This document shows, piece by piece, positions 1-8,731 of a stretch of DNA of 64,000 nucleotides. Position 1 is the first letter of the stretch, and every line of letters starts with the position of its first letter. Source of the DNA: DASSUW01 sp963789005 (GTDB taxonomy: Bacteria; Actinomycetota; Thermoleophilia; Solirubrobacterales; Solirubrobacteraceae); the NCBI GenBank assembly GCA_963789005.1, contig CAWBIZ010000005.1, positions 372,001 through 436,000 of the forward strand, given 5' to 3'. The notes beneath the pieces are model-generated. The model saw nothing but the letters and a program-made list of their open reading frames with translations. It made no database searches and was not told the DNA's origin. A program made the position numbers and the translations under genes.

Positions 1-264
1 CGGGAGATCAAGTTCCGGCCGAAGATCGCCCAGCACGACTACGACACCAAGAAGGGCCATGTCGAGCGCTTCCTCAAGGGGCGCGACAAGGTCAAGGTGA
101 CGATCATGTTCCGCGGCCGCGAGATGGCTCACCCCGAGCGCGGGGAGATGATCCTCAACCGCCTCGCGGAGGACCTCGGCGACCTCGCGGTCATCGAGCA
201 GCGCCCGCAGCAGGACGGCCGGAACATGACGATGATGCTGGCGCCGCAGAAGGCCGCTTCGTAG
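1..264 (+). CDS. infC: Translation initiation factor IF-3, C-terminal part (5' end outside window)
   Basis: The frame is open from base 1 to a TAG at 262-264 and gives 87 residues. They match the C-terminal ribosome-binding domain of IF-3: REIKFRPKI near the start, a KGRDKVKVTIMFRGREMAH segment, and a VIEQRPQQDGRNMTMMLAP tail. IF-3 binds the 30S subunit and enforces start-codon and initiator-tRNA selection. In most bacteria infC is followed at once by rpmI and rplT. Here the next gene remnant is unrelated and rpmI lies 13.4 kb away. The N-terminal domain and start are outside the window. Confidence 0.95.
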   Translation, partial: REIKFRPKIAQHDYDTKKGHVERFLKGRDKVKVTIMFRGREMAHPERGEMILNRLAEDLGDLAVIEQRPQQDGRNMTMMLAPQKAAS

Positions 265-420
265 CGACCGGCGGCCCGCGGCGAAGACGAGCCTCTACGA
301 ACGGCCAGGTCGCGGGTTCGACCTGGCGCGCCCGGGGTAATCGACCGCCTAAAGGTAAATCACGGACAGCGAAAGGATCTCGCCGAGTCTGCGTCGCCCG
401 CCAGCGTACCCGTCCTCGAG

Positions 421-702
421 GCTCCGGCCCACCCGCCCATCACGTACGTCGGCGGCTGGTGGGATCGCTTCGGCGCCAGCATCATCGACTCGATCGTTCA
501 GGTGGTCATCTTCGTTCCGTGCATCTTTGTCGGCGGTGCGTTCGACGGAGTCCTCATGTACGGCTTGATCGGGTTCGGGCTCAAGACGATTCCGAGCCTC
601 GTGAGCCCGCTCAACCTCGTCGACTACCTGTGGGCCGCGTTCCGCGACGACCGCCGGTCGCTCCACGACCTCACAGCCGGAACGTACGTGGTCCAGAAGT
701 AG
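421..702 (+). pseudogene. RDD-family membrane protein, degraded or internally deleted
   Basis: Reading from 421 gives VGGWWDRFGASIIDSIVQ, then a hydrophobic stretch, and ends with DYLWAAFRDDRRSLHDLTAG followed by TYVVQK and TAG at 700-702. The start and end match the two ends of an RDD domain (the N-terminal R and the LHD...GT motif). The usual middle part, with the GQTLG-like motif and a further membrane segment, is missing. The frame is open back to the infC stop but contains no ATG, GTG or TTG before a GTG at 502, which lies inside the first membrane helix. I read this as a remnant. A short functional protein starting at 502 is the alternative but would lack the RDD arginine. Confidence 0.5.
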
Positions 703-706
703 ACGC

Positions 707-1198
707 TCAGGAGCAGTCGCCGAACGACAGCCGTACGCGCCCCCGCTCGGCTCCGTAGCGCCAGTCGAGCGGGACGCCGCAGATACGGCGGGTGACGACG
801 AGGCGGCCGGGGAAGAACACGGCGGGCGAGTCGCCGTGACACGCCGTGAACGTCATCCGGTTCGGGTCGCCGCCGTAGTCGAGCGCGACGATGCGGCGGG
901 CCTCCGGCGGCACGGACAGGACGAGCGTCCCGCCGGCCGGCACCGTGATCGGGAGCTTGACCCACGCGGCGCGCTCGCGCGGGATCCAGAGCTCGCGCCA
1001 TGGAGTCCGCTGCGAAGCTCGCAGGTAGCCGAGGACCGCGTCGCCGGCGACGATGTCGTCCGCCACCGGCGCGAGCTCCGTCCGCTCGAGCGCGCGGGTG
1101 CAGCCCGGCGGCTGGTCGACCTCGACCGCCTCGCTCTGCGCACCGCACCCCGCCAGTGCGGCCACCGTGAGAACCTGGGCGATGTGACGGAGCTGCAC
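707..1198 (-). CDS. Small predicted lipoprotein
   Basis: 163 residues if started at the GTG at 1198. The N-terminus is MQLRHIAQVLTVAALAGCGA, a short charged region and hydrophobic stretch ending in a lipobox (LAGC), so the product is probably lipid-anchored at Cys18 and exported. The mature part contains several further cysteines (one just after the lipobox, CHGDS, RICG, GDCS at the end) that could form disulfides. I recognise no domain. The gene is divergent from the epoxide hydrolase and, with these starts, the 5' ends overlap by 15 bp, so one start may be misplaced; the lipobox fixes this start to within a few codons. Function unknown. Confidence 0.6.
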   Translation of the reverse strand: MQLRHIAQVLTVAALAGCGAQSEAVEVDQPPGCTRALERTELAPVADDIVAGDAVLGYLRASQRTPWRELWIPRERAAWVKLPITVPAGGTLVLSVPPEARRIVALDYGGDPNRMTFTACHGDSPAVFFPGRLVVTRRICGVPLDWRYGAERGRVRLSFGDCS

Positions 1199-2284
1199 GT
1201 CGAGCCGTTCTCGATCGAGGTGCCGGAGAGCACATTGTCGGACCTGCGGGAGCGGATCCGCCACACGCGCTGGCCGGCGCCGTCGGTCGAGGCGCCGTGG
1301 GCGCAGGGCGCCGACCTCGAGTACCTGCGCGACCTGCTCGCCTACTGGGCGGATGGGTTCGACTGGCGCGAGCAGGAGCGGCGGCTGAACGCGGTCGACC
1401 ACTTCCGCGCGCACGTCGGCGGCGTGTGGATCCACTACGTCCACGTGCGGCGGGACGGGACGCCGCTGATCCTCACCCACGGCTGGCCGAGCACGTTCGT
1501 CGAGCACCTGCAGCTGGTCCCGCATCTGGACGGCTTCGACCTCGTCATCCCGTCGCTCCCCGGCTACGGGTTCTCCGAGCGGCCCGCCCGCTGCACCACG
1601 CGCGACACCGCGCGGCTGTGGCACGAGCTGATGAAGGCCCTCGGATACGACCGCTACGGCGCCCAGGGCGGCGACTTCGGGGCGAGCGTGACGACCCACA
1701 TGGCGCTCGAGGACCCCGCGCCGCTGATCGGCATCCACCTGCACCAGATCGACGACCGTCCGCCTGCCGGCGGCCCGCCCCCGACGCCCGCCGAGCAGGA
1801 GTACGCCGCCGCGGTCGAGGCCTGGGACGCGGTCGAGCGCGGCTACAGCTCGATCCAGTCGACCAAGCCGCAGACAGTGGCCTACGGGCTCAACGACTCG
1901 CCCGCGGGCCTCGCCGCCTGGCTGGTCGAGAAGTGGCGCTCGTGGAGCGACGACCTCGAGGCCGTCGACCGCGACGTGCTGCTCACGAACCTGACGCTGT
2001 TCTGGGTGACGCAGACGATCGGGACGTCGATGCGCGACTACTACGACGAGCGCTGGCACCGCCAGGACATCGAGCCCGGCGAGCGCGTGCGCGTGCCCAC
2101 GGCGGTCGCCCTGTTCGCCAACGAGCTGGTGTCCGAGGGCACGCCGCCGCGCGAGTGGGCCGAGCGGCTCTACGACATCCGGCGCTGGACGCCGATGCCG
2201 CGCGGCGGGCACTTCGCGCCTGCCGAGCAGCCCGAGCTGCTGGCGCGCGACATCGCCGCGTTCTTCGATAGCGTCGGCTCGTGA
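1184..2284 (+). CDS. Epoxide hydrolase, EHN-domain alpha/beta hydrolase
   Basis: 366 residues from the GTG at 1184. The first ~110 residues fit the epoxide hydrolase N-terminal domain: PFSIEVPESTLSDLRERI, then RWPAP, a DWREQE segment and an HFRAHVGGVWIHYVHVR segment. The alpha/beta hydrolase core follows with an LTHGWPST oxyanion-hole motif, SLPGYGFSE, and nucleophile-elbow context GAQGGDFGA with the probable catalytic Asp. A C-terminal PRGGHFAPAEQP segment supplies the catalytic His. The family hydrolyses epoxides to diols through an aspartyl ester; the substrate cannot be told. The stop overlaps the GTG start of the downstream permease by 4 nt (GTGA), so the two are probably co-translated. 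Confidence 0.88.
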   Translation: MTELHVEPFSIEVPESTLSDLRERIRHTRWPAPSVEAPWAQGADLEYLRDLLAYWADGFDWREQERRLNAVDHFRAHVGGVWIHYVHVRRDGTPLILTHGWPSTFVEHLQLVPHLDGFDLVIPSLPGYGFSERPARCTTRDTARLWHELMKALGYDRYGAQGGDFGASVTTHMALEDPAPLIGIHLHQIDDRPPAGGPPPTPAEQEYAAAVEAWDAVERGYSSIQSTKPQTVAYGLNDSPAGLAAWLVEKWRSWSDDLEAVDRDVLLTNLTLFWVTQTIGTSMRDYYDERWHRQDIEPGERVRVPTAVALFANELVSEGTPPREWAERLYDIRRWTPMPRGGHFAPAEQPELLARDIAAFFDSVGS

Positions 2285-3828
2285 CCCAGGTCCACCTCGA
2301 CGCGCACGACGCCGAGCACCTCCCCGAGCCGGACCTCGTCGACAAGGGTCTGCAGCACAACTCGGTCGGGCTGCTCGCGAGCGTGCTGCTGTCGGTCTCC
2401 TCGGTCGCGCCCGCCTACGCGCTGACCGCCACGCTCGGGCTGACCGTCACCGAGGTCGGCGTGCAGGCGCCCGCGATCTTCCTCGTCGGCTTCCTCCCGA
2501 TGCTGCTCGCCGCGTCCGCGTACCGGGAGCTGAACAAGGTCGCGCCCGACGCCGGCACCTCGTTCACCTGGACGGTCAAGGCGTTCGGCCCGCACGTCGG
2601 CTGGATGTGCGGCTGGGGCCTGGTGGCGGCGATCATCATCGTGCTCTCGAACCTCGCCGGCGTCGCGGTCACGTTCTTCTACCTCTTCCTCGCCGAGCTG
2701 GTCGGCGACTCGGACATCGCCACCTGGGGCGACGGCAAGCTCGCCAACGTCGCCACCTGCCTGGCGTTCGTCGCGCTCGCCACCTACGTCGCCTACCGCG
2801 GGATGACGACGACCAAGAGCGTCATGTACGTCCTCGTGGGCGTCCAGGTGGTGGCGCTGGCGCTGTTCACCGCGTTCGCGCTCGGCAAGGCGCTCGGCGG
2901 CGACGTGAGCACGTCGATCGACTTCGAGGTCTCGTGGCTGAGCCCGTTCTCGGTCAGCTCCTTCTCCGTCCTCGCCACCGCGCTCTCGCTGTCGATCTTC
3001 ATGTACTGGGGCTGGGACACCGCGCTGTCGGCGAACGAGGAGACCGAGGACAGCGGCCGCACGCCGGGGCTGGCGGCGCTGCTCTCGCTCGCGATCCTCG
3101 GCACCACCTACCTGCTGGTGACGATCGCCGCGCAGATGTACGCGGGCGCGGGGGAGGAGGGCGTCGGCCTCGGCAACCCGGAGACGTCCGACAACGTCTT
3201 CGCGGCGCTCGCCGACCCGGTGCTCGGCGGCGCGCTGGGCCTGCTGCTGTTCCTCGCCGTGCTGGCGAGCTCGGCGTCGAGCCTGCAGACGACGTTCATC
3301 CCGGCTGCCCGCACGATCCTCGCGATGAGCACCTACAAGGCGCTCCCGGACACGCTCGCCGCGATCCATCCGACGCACCGCATCCCCAGCTACGCGACAC
3401 TGCTGTGCGGGATCGGGACCGGCGTCTTCTACGCGGTGATGACGCTGGTGAGCGAGAACGTCCTCGTCGACACGATCCTCTCGCTCGGCCTGATGATCTG
3501 CTTCTACTACGGGCTGACGGCGTTCGCCGCCGCGTGGTACTTCCGCCGCGAGCTGACCCGGAGCGCGCGCGACCTCGTGCTCAAGGGCCTCGCGCCGCTG
3601 CTCGGCGGCCTCACGCTCGCGGGCGTGTTCGTCAAGCTCGTCGTCGACACGGCCGACCCGGAGTACGGCAGCGGCGGCTCGATCTTCGGCCTCGGGACCG
3701 TGTTCGTGCTCGGCATCGGCACGCTGCTGCTCGGCGTCGTCGTGATGTTCGTCTGGCAGTCCCGCGCGCCGGCCTTCTTCCGCGGCGAGACGCTCAAGCA
3801 GGACACCCCGGCCCTGATCGCCGACTAG
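2281..3828 (+). CDS. APC-superfamily amino acid/amine permease
   Basis: 515 residues with about 12 hydrophobic segments. A family-typical first helix region (LLASVLLSVSSVAPAYAL) lies near residue 30, and the second segment is followed by a MLLAASAYRELNKVAPDAG motif, both typical of amino acid-polyamine-organocation permeases. The segment FMYWGWDTALSANEETED near residue 240 matches the conserved helix-6 region. It probably imports an amino acid or amine by cation symport. The GTG start overlaps the epoxide hydrolase stop by 4 nt, so the two form an operon and the hydrolase substrate may be related to the transported compound (inference). Confidence 0.88.
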   Translation: MTQVHLDAHDAEHLPEPDLVDKGLQHNSVGLLASVLLSVSSVAPAYALTATLGLTVTEVGVQAPAIFLVGFLPMLLAASAYRELNKVAPDAGTSFTWTVKAFGPHVGWMCGWGLVAAIIIVLSNLAGVAVTFFYLFLAELVGDSDIATWGDGKLANVATCLAFVALATYVAYRGMTTTKSVMYVLVGVQVVALALFTAFALGKALGGDVSTSIDFEVSWLSPFSVSSFSVLATALSLSIFMYWGWDTALSANEETEDSGRTPGLAALLSLAILGTTYLLVTIAAQMYAGAGEEGVGLGNPETSDNVFAALADPVLGGALGLLLFLAVLASSASSLQTTFIPAARTILAMSTYKALPDTLAAIHPTHRIPSYATLLCGIGTGVFYAVMTLVSENVLVDTILSLGLMICFYYGLTAFAAAWYFRRELTRSARDLVLKGLAPLLGGLTLAGVFVKLVVDTADPEYGSGGSIFGLGTVFVLGIGTLLLGVVVMFVWQSRAPAFFRGETLKQDTPALIAD

Positions 3829-4033
3829 TCCGACCAGCGGCGGACGTCGACCGCGCGCCAGTTGCGATCCAGCCACGCGACCCGCATCTTCGCTTGTCCG
3901 TCATGTCGATGCCAAGCACTCAGATCCACATAGCCGGCGCCAGGCGGCGCGGCAGCGCTTGGCTGCAGCACTTCTAGCGCCGGTCGAAACCGACCTCCGG
4001 GCGTAGGCCCGCGACTAGAAAGAGCAGTGACGC

Positions 4034-4469
4034 GTCTTCGGCACCCGCGCCGACTACATGATGGACGTGCTGCTCGAACAGGACGAGGACGCCGGCCACC
4101 GCTGGCGGCTGCTGGTGCTCGAGGACACCGGTGACTCCTGGCTCTCGACGGCGGCGGCGCGGCCGGCCTCTCGCGGCTGCTGAACGTCGTCGACGGAATC
4201 ATCGGCCAGGGCCTGCGCATCGTCGTCCTCATCACGACCAACGAGCCGCTCAAGCGCCTGCATCCCGCTGCCACCGGCCCGGCCGCTGCGCCGCCAGGAT
4301 CGAGTTCGGACCTTTCGGCGCCGAGGAGGCCGCGGCCTGGCTCGAGGAGCACGGTGCACCCGGCAAGCCGCCCGACCATCCGACGCTCGCCCGCCTGTTC
4401 GCCCACATGCACGGCGACGAGCTGCCGGACGGCGAGCCGCGCGCGCGACGGTTCGGCTTCAGCGCCTGA
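4034..4469 (+). pseudogene. AAA-family ATPase, frameshifted C-terminal remnant
   Basis: Three consecutive pieces of one AAA ATPase appear in three frames. At 4034-4140 the frame reads VFGTRADYMMDVLLEQDEDA then WRLLVLEDTGD (Walker B region). At 4165-4260 the frame reads GLSRLLNVVDGIIGQGLRIV then VLITTNEPLKRLHP (sensor 1). At about 4270-4469 the frame reads RCAARIEFGPFGAEEAAAWL and continues to a TGA. The order and spacing match AAA ATPases that end in a substrate-recognition C-terminal region. The N-terminal half with Walker A is absent. At least two frameshifts and a small deletion make this non-functional. Its last 11 bp overlap the convergent gene at 4459. Confidence 0.65.
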
Positions 4470-5322
4470 TGCGCAGTACGTAGGTGGTGCGCTCCATCTC
4501 CTCGCAGTTGAGCGCGAGGTGATACAGGACACGGCGACGCAGGGTCAGCCGCATCGGCTCGGTCGGCCCTTCGGCGTAGGCGGACCCGCCGACCTTCACG
4601 AGCTTCAGGCGGCGGAGCCTGCGCCCGGTGTAGAGACGCATCTTGCAGTCGTAGCCGAGGGCTGCGAAGTCGAACGTCAGCCGGCCGGTGCGCCGCGGGC
4701 GGAAGCGGTACCAGACGGAGTGGCTGTGGTTTCTGTACTCCCCGGGCTCGCCCGTCGCGTTCCTGAGGTCGCCCGCGACCTGGCCCGGAATGCGGATCGG
4801 CTTGGCATGAGCGAACGCGTCGTTCCGCGGCGGCGGAGCAAGCGCGACGCGCAGGTCGAAGGTCGAGCCGCCCCCCTCGCAATCCGGGATCGGGTCCTCA
4901 CTGCTGATCAAGCAGTCGTAGTGGGCGATCGCCACGTGGTAGCTCTGACCTGCGACGGCCTCGAACGCGACGCGCGCCGGGAGAGGCCCGCGCGTGACCG
5001 GCAGCGACGTGAGCGCGGAGACCGCGGCGCCGGTGTAGACGGACACCCGCGGGCTCATCCCGGGCGCGTCGGCGACGCGGAACGCGACGCGTGCCGTCCG
5101 CGAGGGCCGGAACACGTACCACACGGTCTGTTCACCGTGATACGGCTCGCCCGCCTCGTGCGTGGCCCCGGTGACGGCGCCCGAGACGAGCACGGGCGCG
5201 TCGCCGAGCGGGGCGGCGTGCTCGAAGTCGTCGTTCGGAGGAGGCGCGGCGGATGCGGCAGGCGCCGTGACCAGCATCGCCGCCGCGACCACGAGCCCGA
5301 AGAGTGCCTTGACGACCCGCAT
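4459..5322 (-). CDS. Secreted protein with two tandem PPC/beta-sandwich-like repeats
   Basis: 287 residues from the ATG at 5322. Residues 1-25 (MRVVKALFGLVVAAAMLVTA then APAASA) form a clear signal peptide, and the mature protein starts PPPNDDFEHAAPL. Two repeats follow. Each begins NDxFxxAxPL/I, passes through a GAT/NAT...GEP segment with VWYxFRPxRT, and ends in a vY/LYTG motif. This layout matches exported beta-sandwich domains related to bacterial pre-peptidase C-terminal domains. No catalytic domain is present, so it is probably an extracellular binding or structural protein. The nearest upstream ATG in frame lies inside the signal peptide start chosen here; longer frames upstream lack a plausible signal. 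Confidence 0.75.
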   Translation of the reverse strand: MRVVKALFGLVVAAAMLVTAPAASAAPPPNDDFEHAAPLGDAPVLVSGAVTGATHEAGEPYHGEQTVWYVFRPSRTARVAFRVADAPGMSPRVSVYTGAAVSALTSLPVTRGPLPARVAFEAVAGQSYHVAIAHYDCLISSEDPIPDCEGGGSTFDLRVALAPPPRNDAFAHAKPIRIPGQVAGDLRNATGEPGEYRNHSHSVWYRFRPRRTGRLTFDFAALGYDCKMRLYTGRRLRRLKLVKVGGSAYAEGPTEPMRLTLRRRVLYHLALNCEEMERTTYVLRIRR

Positions 5323-5400
5323 CTCGCTGCTCCTCCATCCGCGCCCGCCGCCGTCGGCGGACTGATGCCCACTTATCCGCCACGTCGCGGACGGTGGGAA

Positions 5401-5415
5401 CACCCGAAGCGGGTG
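5401..5415 (-). terminator. Small GC hairpin after fni (possible weak terminator)
   Basis: CACCCG and CGGGTG pair as a 6-bp stem around a 3-nt loop, 14 bases past the fni stop. There is no T-run after it, so intrinsic termination is uncertain. A second 6-bp stem (CCGCCG/CGGCGG) lies at 5345-5360. Together they could mark the end of the ebo-fni transcript. Confidence 0.3.
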
Positions 5416-5429
5416 AACCTCGTCCCCCC

Positions 5430-6443
5430 TTACGCAACAGCCGGGGAGGAACGCAGGTGTGCCGCACTGAGCTCGGCCGCGCTGGCCGCTCCCGCGGCCC
5501 ACACCGCGACGCGCAGCTGGCGCACGAGCGCCGCCGCCGTCTCCGACGCCTCGTCGGCCTGCGCGCCGAGCAGGAACGGGCGCGCGAGACCGACCGCGGC
5601 CGCACCGAGCGCGAGCGCCTTGGCGGCGTCGACGCCGTCGCGCAGCCCGCCGCTGGCCAGGATCGGCAGCCCGGGGGCGGCGGCCACCGCGTCGACGAGC
5701 GCGTCGGCGGTCGGCACGCCCCAGTCGGCGAACGCGCCCGCCACCCGCGCCGCGCCCGCCTCGCGCCGGCCCTCGACAAGCGCCCAGTTCGTCCCGCCCG
5801 CGCCCGCGACGTCGATCGCCGCCACGCCCGCGTCGCGCAGCAGCACGACGTCCTCTGCGTCCATGCCGAAGCCGACCTCCTTGACGATCACCGGGAGCGG
5901 CGCGAGCGCCGCCACCACGGCGGCGATCCCCGCCGCGACGCCGGCGAACCGCGGCTCACCCTCGGGCTGGACGGCCTCCTGGATCGGGTTGAGATGGACA
6001 GCCAGGCCGTCGGCCCGCAGCAGGTCGACGAGCCGGGCGGCCCGCTCGCCGGCGTCGGCGCGCACGACCTGTGCCGCCCCGAGGTTGCCGAGCAGCAGCG
6101 GCGGCCGGTCGCCGCTGCGATAGGTCGCCAGCCGCGACGGGTCCTCGAGCAGCGCCCGTCCCGAGCCGAGCATCAGCGCCAGTCCCTGCTCGCACGCCGC
6201 GCGCGCCAGGCGGGCGTTGACGGCCTCGGACTCGGGCGCGCCGCCGGTCATCGCCGAGACGACCAGCGGGGCGCCGAGCCGCGCGCCGAGCAGGTCGGTC
6301 TCCAGCGAGATGTCCGCCAGGTCGCGCTCGGGGAGCGCGCGGTGGCGCAGCCGGTAGCGCTCCAGCCCGGTGCCTCCCAGGTGCCCGACCTCGTCGCCGG
6401 CCGCGATCCGCAGGTGCTCGGCCTTGCGGCTGCTGACCGTCAT
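5430..6443 (-). CDS. fni: Type-2 isopentenyl-diphosphate delta-isomerase (FMN-dependent)
   Basis: 337 residues, normal length for the family. Visible family signatures are RKAEHLRI (residues 6-13), SAMTGG, a HLNPIQEAVQPEGEP segment, KEVGFGM, DVAGAGGTNW and SGGLRDGVDAAKALALGA. These line the FMN and substrate phosphate sites of IDI-2. The enzyme interconverts IPP and DMAPP in the cytoplasm using reduced FMN and Mg2+. Its ATG overlaps the eboF stop by 4 nt (ATGA), so it is the last gene of the ebo-type operon. It would tune the DMAPP/IPP supply, which fits a neighbouring UbiA prenyltransferase. Fni inside an ebo cluster is, to my knowledge, not a standard member. Confidence 0.93.
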   Translation of the reverse strand: MTVSSRKAEHLRIAAGDEVGHLGGTGLERYRLRHRALPERDLADISLETDLLGARLGAPLVVSAMTGGAPESEAVNARLARAACEQGLALMLGSGRALLEDPSRLATYRSGDRPPLLLGNLGAAQVVRADAGERAARLVDLLRADGLAVHLNPIQEAVQPEGEPRFAGVAAGIAAVVAALAPLPVIVKEVGFGMDAEDVVLLRDAGVAAIDVAGAGGTNWALVEGRREAGAARVAGAFADWGVPTADALVDAVAAAPGLPILASGGLRDGVDAAKALALGAAAVGLARPFLLGAQADEASETAAALVRQLRVAVWAAGAASAAELSAAHLRSSPAVA

Positions 6444-7819
6444 CGCGCCGCGGCCTCCCTCAGCTTCACGTCGAGGTGGCGCAGGATGAGGTCGTGAACG
6501 TCGGTGGCGGCAGGCCGGTCGGACTCGAGCAGGTCGGCCTGACGCGTGATCAGCAGCGGCCCCTTCGCCGGGTCGTCGGGGATCCGCCCGTGTGAGCCCT
6601 TGACCAGCGTGGCGTCGAGCGGGATCACGTCCATCAGCGTCCGGAAGCCGAGCTTCTTGCGCACGAGCCGCGAGCCGAGCGCCAGCGGCGGGACGCGGAT
6701 CGCGGGGTCGAGGAACAGCTCGACTGGGTCGTAGCCGGGCTTGCGGTGGATGTCGACGGTGCGCGCGTAGTCCGGGGCGCGATCGTCGTCCTCCCAGTAG
6801 TAGTACGTGAACCAGCTGTCGGGCTCGGCGAGCAGCACCAGCTCCCCCGAGCGCTCGTGGTCGAGCCCGTACTCGCGCTTGCCGGCGTCGTCGAGCACCT
6901 CGCCGACCCCGGTCGTCGCCTCGAACAGCGCCTTGACCTCCGGGATCCGCGCGCGGTCCTGTACGTATACGTGCGCGAGCTGGTGGTCGGCCATCGCGAA
7001 CGCCGGGCTGCCGCCGACGTCGAGCACCTCGCGGCCCAGCTCCTCCCGGTAGGCGATCAGCCCGGCGGCCCGCAGCACGCGGTTCGGGTGTACGGGCCGC
7101 GACACCGGGACGATGCCGTACTCGGACAGCACGATCACGCGCGCGCCGCGCGCCTCGTAGAAGTCGATCAGGTCGCCGGCCACGGCGTCGATCTCGCCCA
7201 GCTCGGCGCCGATCCCCGCCGGCCCGACCTTCTGGAGCCCGTAGTCGAGATGCGGGAGGTAGACGAGCGAGAGGTCGGGAGAGAAGCGCGCCTCGACGCG
7301 CTTGGCCGCCTCGGCGAGCCAGCGCGTGGACTCGATCGACGCCGCCGGCCCCCAGAAGCGGAAGAGCGGGAACTGCCCGAGCTCGGCCTGCAGCTCGTCG
7401 CGCAGGCCGCCCGGCTTCGTGTAGCAGTCGGGGATCTTGCGCCCGTCGGCGGGGTACATCGGCCGCGGCGTGACGGTCACGTCGGCGGACGAGTACATCG
7501 CGAACCACCACGACAGGTTCGCGGTCGTGATCCCCGGCGCCGCCTCCCACACTTTCCGGGCGTGGACGAGCCGGTTCGACTGCTGCCACAGCCGCACCTC
7601 CATCGTGTCCCGGAACAGCCAGCCGTTCCCCACGGCCCCATGGCCGGACGGCGGCAGCCCTGTCAGGTACGTGGTCTGCACGGTCGCGGTGACGGCGGGC
7701 GTGACGCCGCCGAGCGGCACCATCGCGCCGCCGCCGGCGAACGCCTTCAGCCGCAGCGTCCGCTCCAGCAGCTCGGGCGTGAGCGCGACGACGCACAGGA
7801 CGACGGTCTTCTGCGCCAT
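6440..7819 (-). CDS. eboF: EboF-like alkaline phosphatase superfamily phosphodiesterase
   Basis: 459 residues of the nucleotide pyrophosphatase/phosphodiesterase fold. Visible features are VTATVQTTYLTGLPPSGHG (metal-binding and nucleophile Thr region followed by SGHG), YLPHLDYGLQKVGP (PxxD metal-ligand region), VIVLSEYGI (the usual SDHG appears as SEYG), ADHQLAHVY and GSHGR. There is no signal peptide, so the protein is probably cytoplasmic. In ebo clusters this gene is the alkaline-phosphatase-like member. It lies 3 nt after eboC and overlaps fni by 4 nt. Substrate unknown; a phosphodiester or pyrophosphate intermediate is likely. The SEYG variation may mean altered metal use. Confidence 0.82.
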   Translation of the reverse strand: MAQKTVVLCVVALTPELLERTLRLKAFAGGGAMVPLGGVTPAVTATVQTTYLTGLPPSGHGAVGNGWLFRDTMEVRLWQQSNRLVHARKVWEAAPGITTANLSWWFAMYSSADVTVTPRPMYPADGRKIPDCYTKPGGLRDELQAELGQFPLFRFWGPAASIESTRWLAEAAKRVEARFSPDLSLVYLPHLDYGLQKVGPAGIGAELGEIDAVAGDLIDFYEARGARVIVLSEYGIVPVSRPVHPNRVLRAAGLIAYREELGREVLDVGGSPAFAMADHQLAHVYVQDRARIPEVKALFEATTGVGEVLDDAGKREYGLDHERSGELVLLAEPDSWFTYYYWEDDDRAPDYARTVDIHRKPGYDPVELFLDPAIRVPPLALGSRLVRKKLGFRTLMDVIPLDATLVKGSHGRIPDDPAKGPLLITRQADLLESDRPAATDVHDLILRHLDVKLREAAAR

Positions 7820-7822
7820 CGG

Positions 7823-8731
7823 TCAGGTCCCCGCGATCTTGGTCTGGAGCGCAACGGTGGCAGCGAAGGCGGCGAGGCAGACGGCGAGCGCGACCGCTCC
7901 GCCCCCGGCCGCCGCCACCACGAGCGCGTCGTACACGGCGATGCCGGCGATCAGCCGCACCACGCCGGCGCCGATCTGCCGCCGCGCGAGCACGAGCCAC
8001 AGCGCGTACCCCGCCCACGCCACGAAGGCGGCGAGCAGCAGCGCGACCTCGAGCGACGGCAGCTCCTTCGCCCAGTACGCAGCGGGGGCGAGCACGGCGA
8101 CCACCGGCCAGCGGGCGGCGATCCTCCTGCCTCGCGCTTTGCGCTCGTCGCCGCTTCGCTGGCCCTCGGCCTTGGCCACCTGCGTCAGCCCGACGACGTA
8201 GACGAGCAGCAGCCCCGCGGCTCCCCACAGCTCGGCGCTCAGCGAGCCGGCGATCGCGAGCGCGGCGACCACGTACACGAGCGCGCGGCAGCCCGCCATC
8301 AGCACGGGGGAGAGCGCGTTGCCCTTGTGCCAGAGGTCGTAGAGCACGATCAGCGCGACCAGGCCGGCGCCGGCGAGCAGCGGCTCGACCCCGGTCGCGG
8401 CCAGGATCGCCAGGCCGATGGCGAGCAGCCCGGCCACCGCGGCGAGCGCCGCGCTGCGGCTGACGGCGCCGGACGGCAGCGGACGCTCGGGCCGCTCGCG
8501 CCGGTCGACCTCGAGGTCGGCGATGTCGTTGAGGATCATCCCCGCGGTGTAGAACAGCGCCATCGCCAGTGCGACGACGGCCACGGTCCCCGCCGGCGCC
8601 GCCGCCGAGACCACCACGGCGCCCGCGACCGCGTTCGAGAAAACCGTCGGGGTGTTCGACACCCGCGCGAGCGCCAGCCAGGCGCGCCACCGCGGCGCCG
8701 CCCGGACGCTCAGCGAGTCAGCCGAGGACAC
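7823..8731 (-). CDS. eboC: EboC-like UbiA-family prenyltransferase
   Basis: 302 residues with about eight hydrophobic helices. The first Asp-rich motif is seen as NDIADLEVDRRERPERPLPS (about residues 68-87), the classic UbiA prenyl-diphosphate/Mg2+ site. The second region appears as LYDLWHKGNALSP near residue 130, a weaker match to the DxxYD-type motif. UbiA enzymes move a prenyl chain onto an aromatic or polyol acceptor in the membrane. The GTG start lies 14 nt inside the 3' end of eboE, so translation is probably coupled. Acceptor and prenyl donor are unknown. It is the membrane step of the cluster. Confidence 0.87.
   Translation of the reverse strand: MSSADSLSVRAAPRWRAWLALARVSNTPTVFSNAVAGAVVVSAAAPAGTVAVVALAMALFYTAGMILNDIADLEVDRRERPERPLPSGAVSRSAALAAVAGLLAIGLAILAATGVEPLLAGAGLVALIVLYDLWHKGNALSPVLMAGCRALVYVVAALAIAGSLSAELWGAAGLLLVYVVGLTQVAKAEGQRSGDERKARGRRIAARWPVVAVLAPAAYWAKELPSLEVALLLAAFVAWAGYALWLVLARRQIGAGVVRLIAGIAVYDALVVAAAGGGAVALAVCLAAFAATVALQTKIAGT

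Noticed and set aside
3825..3975. Minus-strand end of a possible protein (AWHRHDGQAKMRVAWLDRNW)
   Set aside because: It looks protein-like but has no start or identifiable family; probably a remnant, and too short to call.
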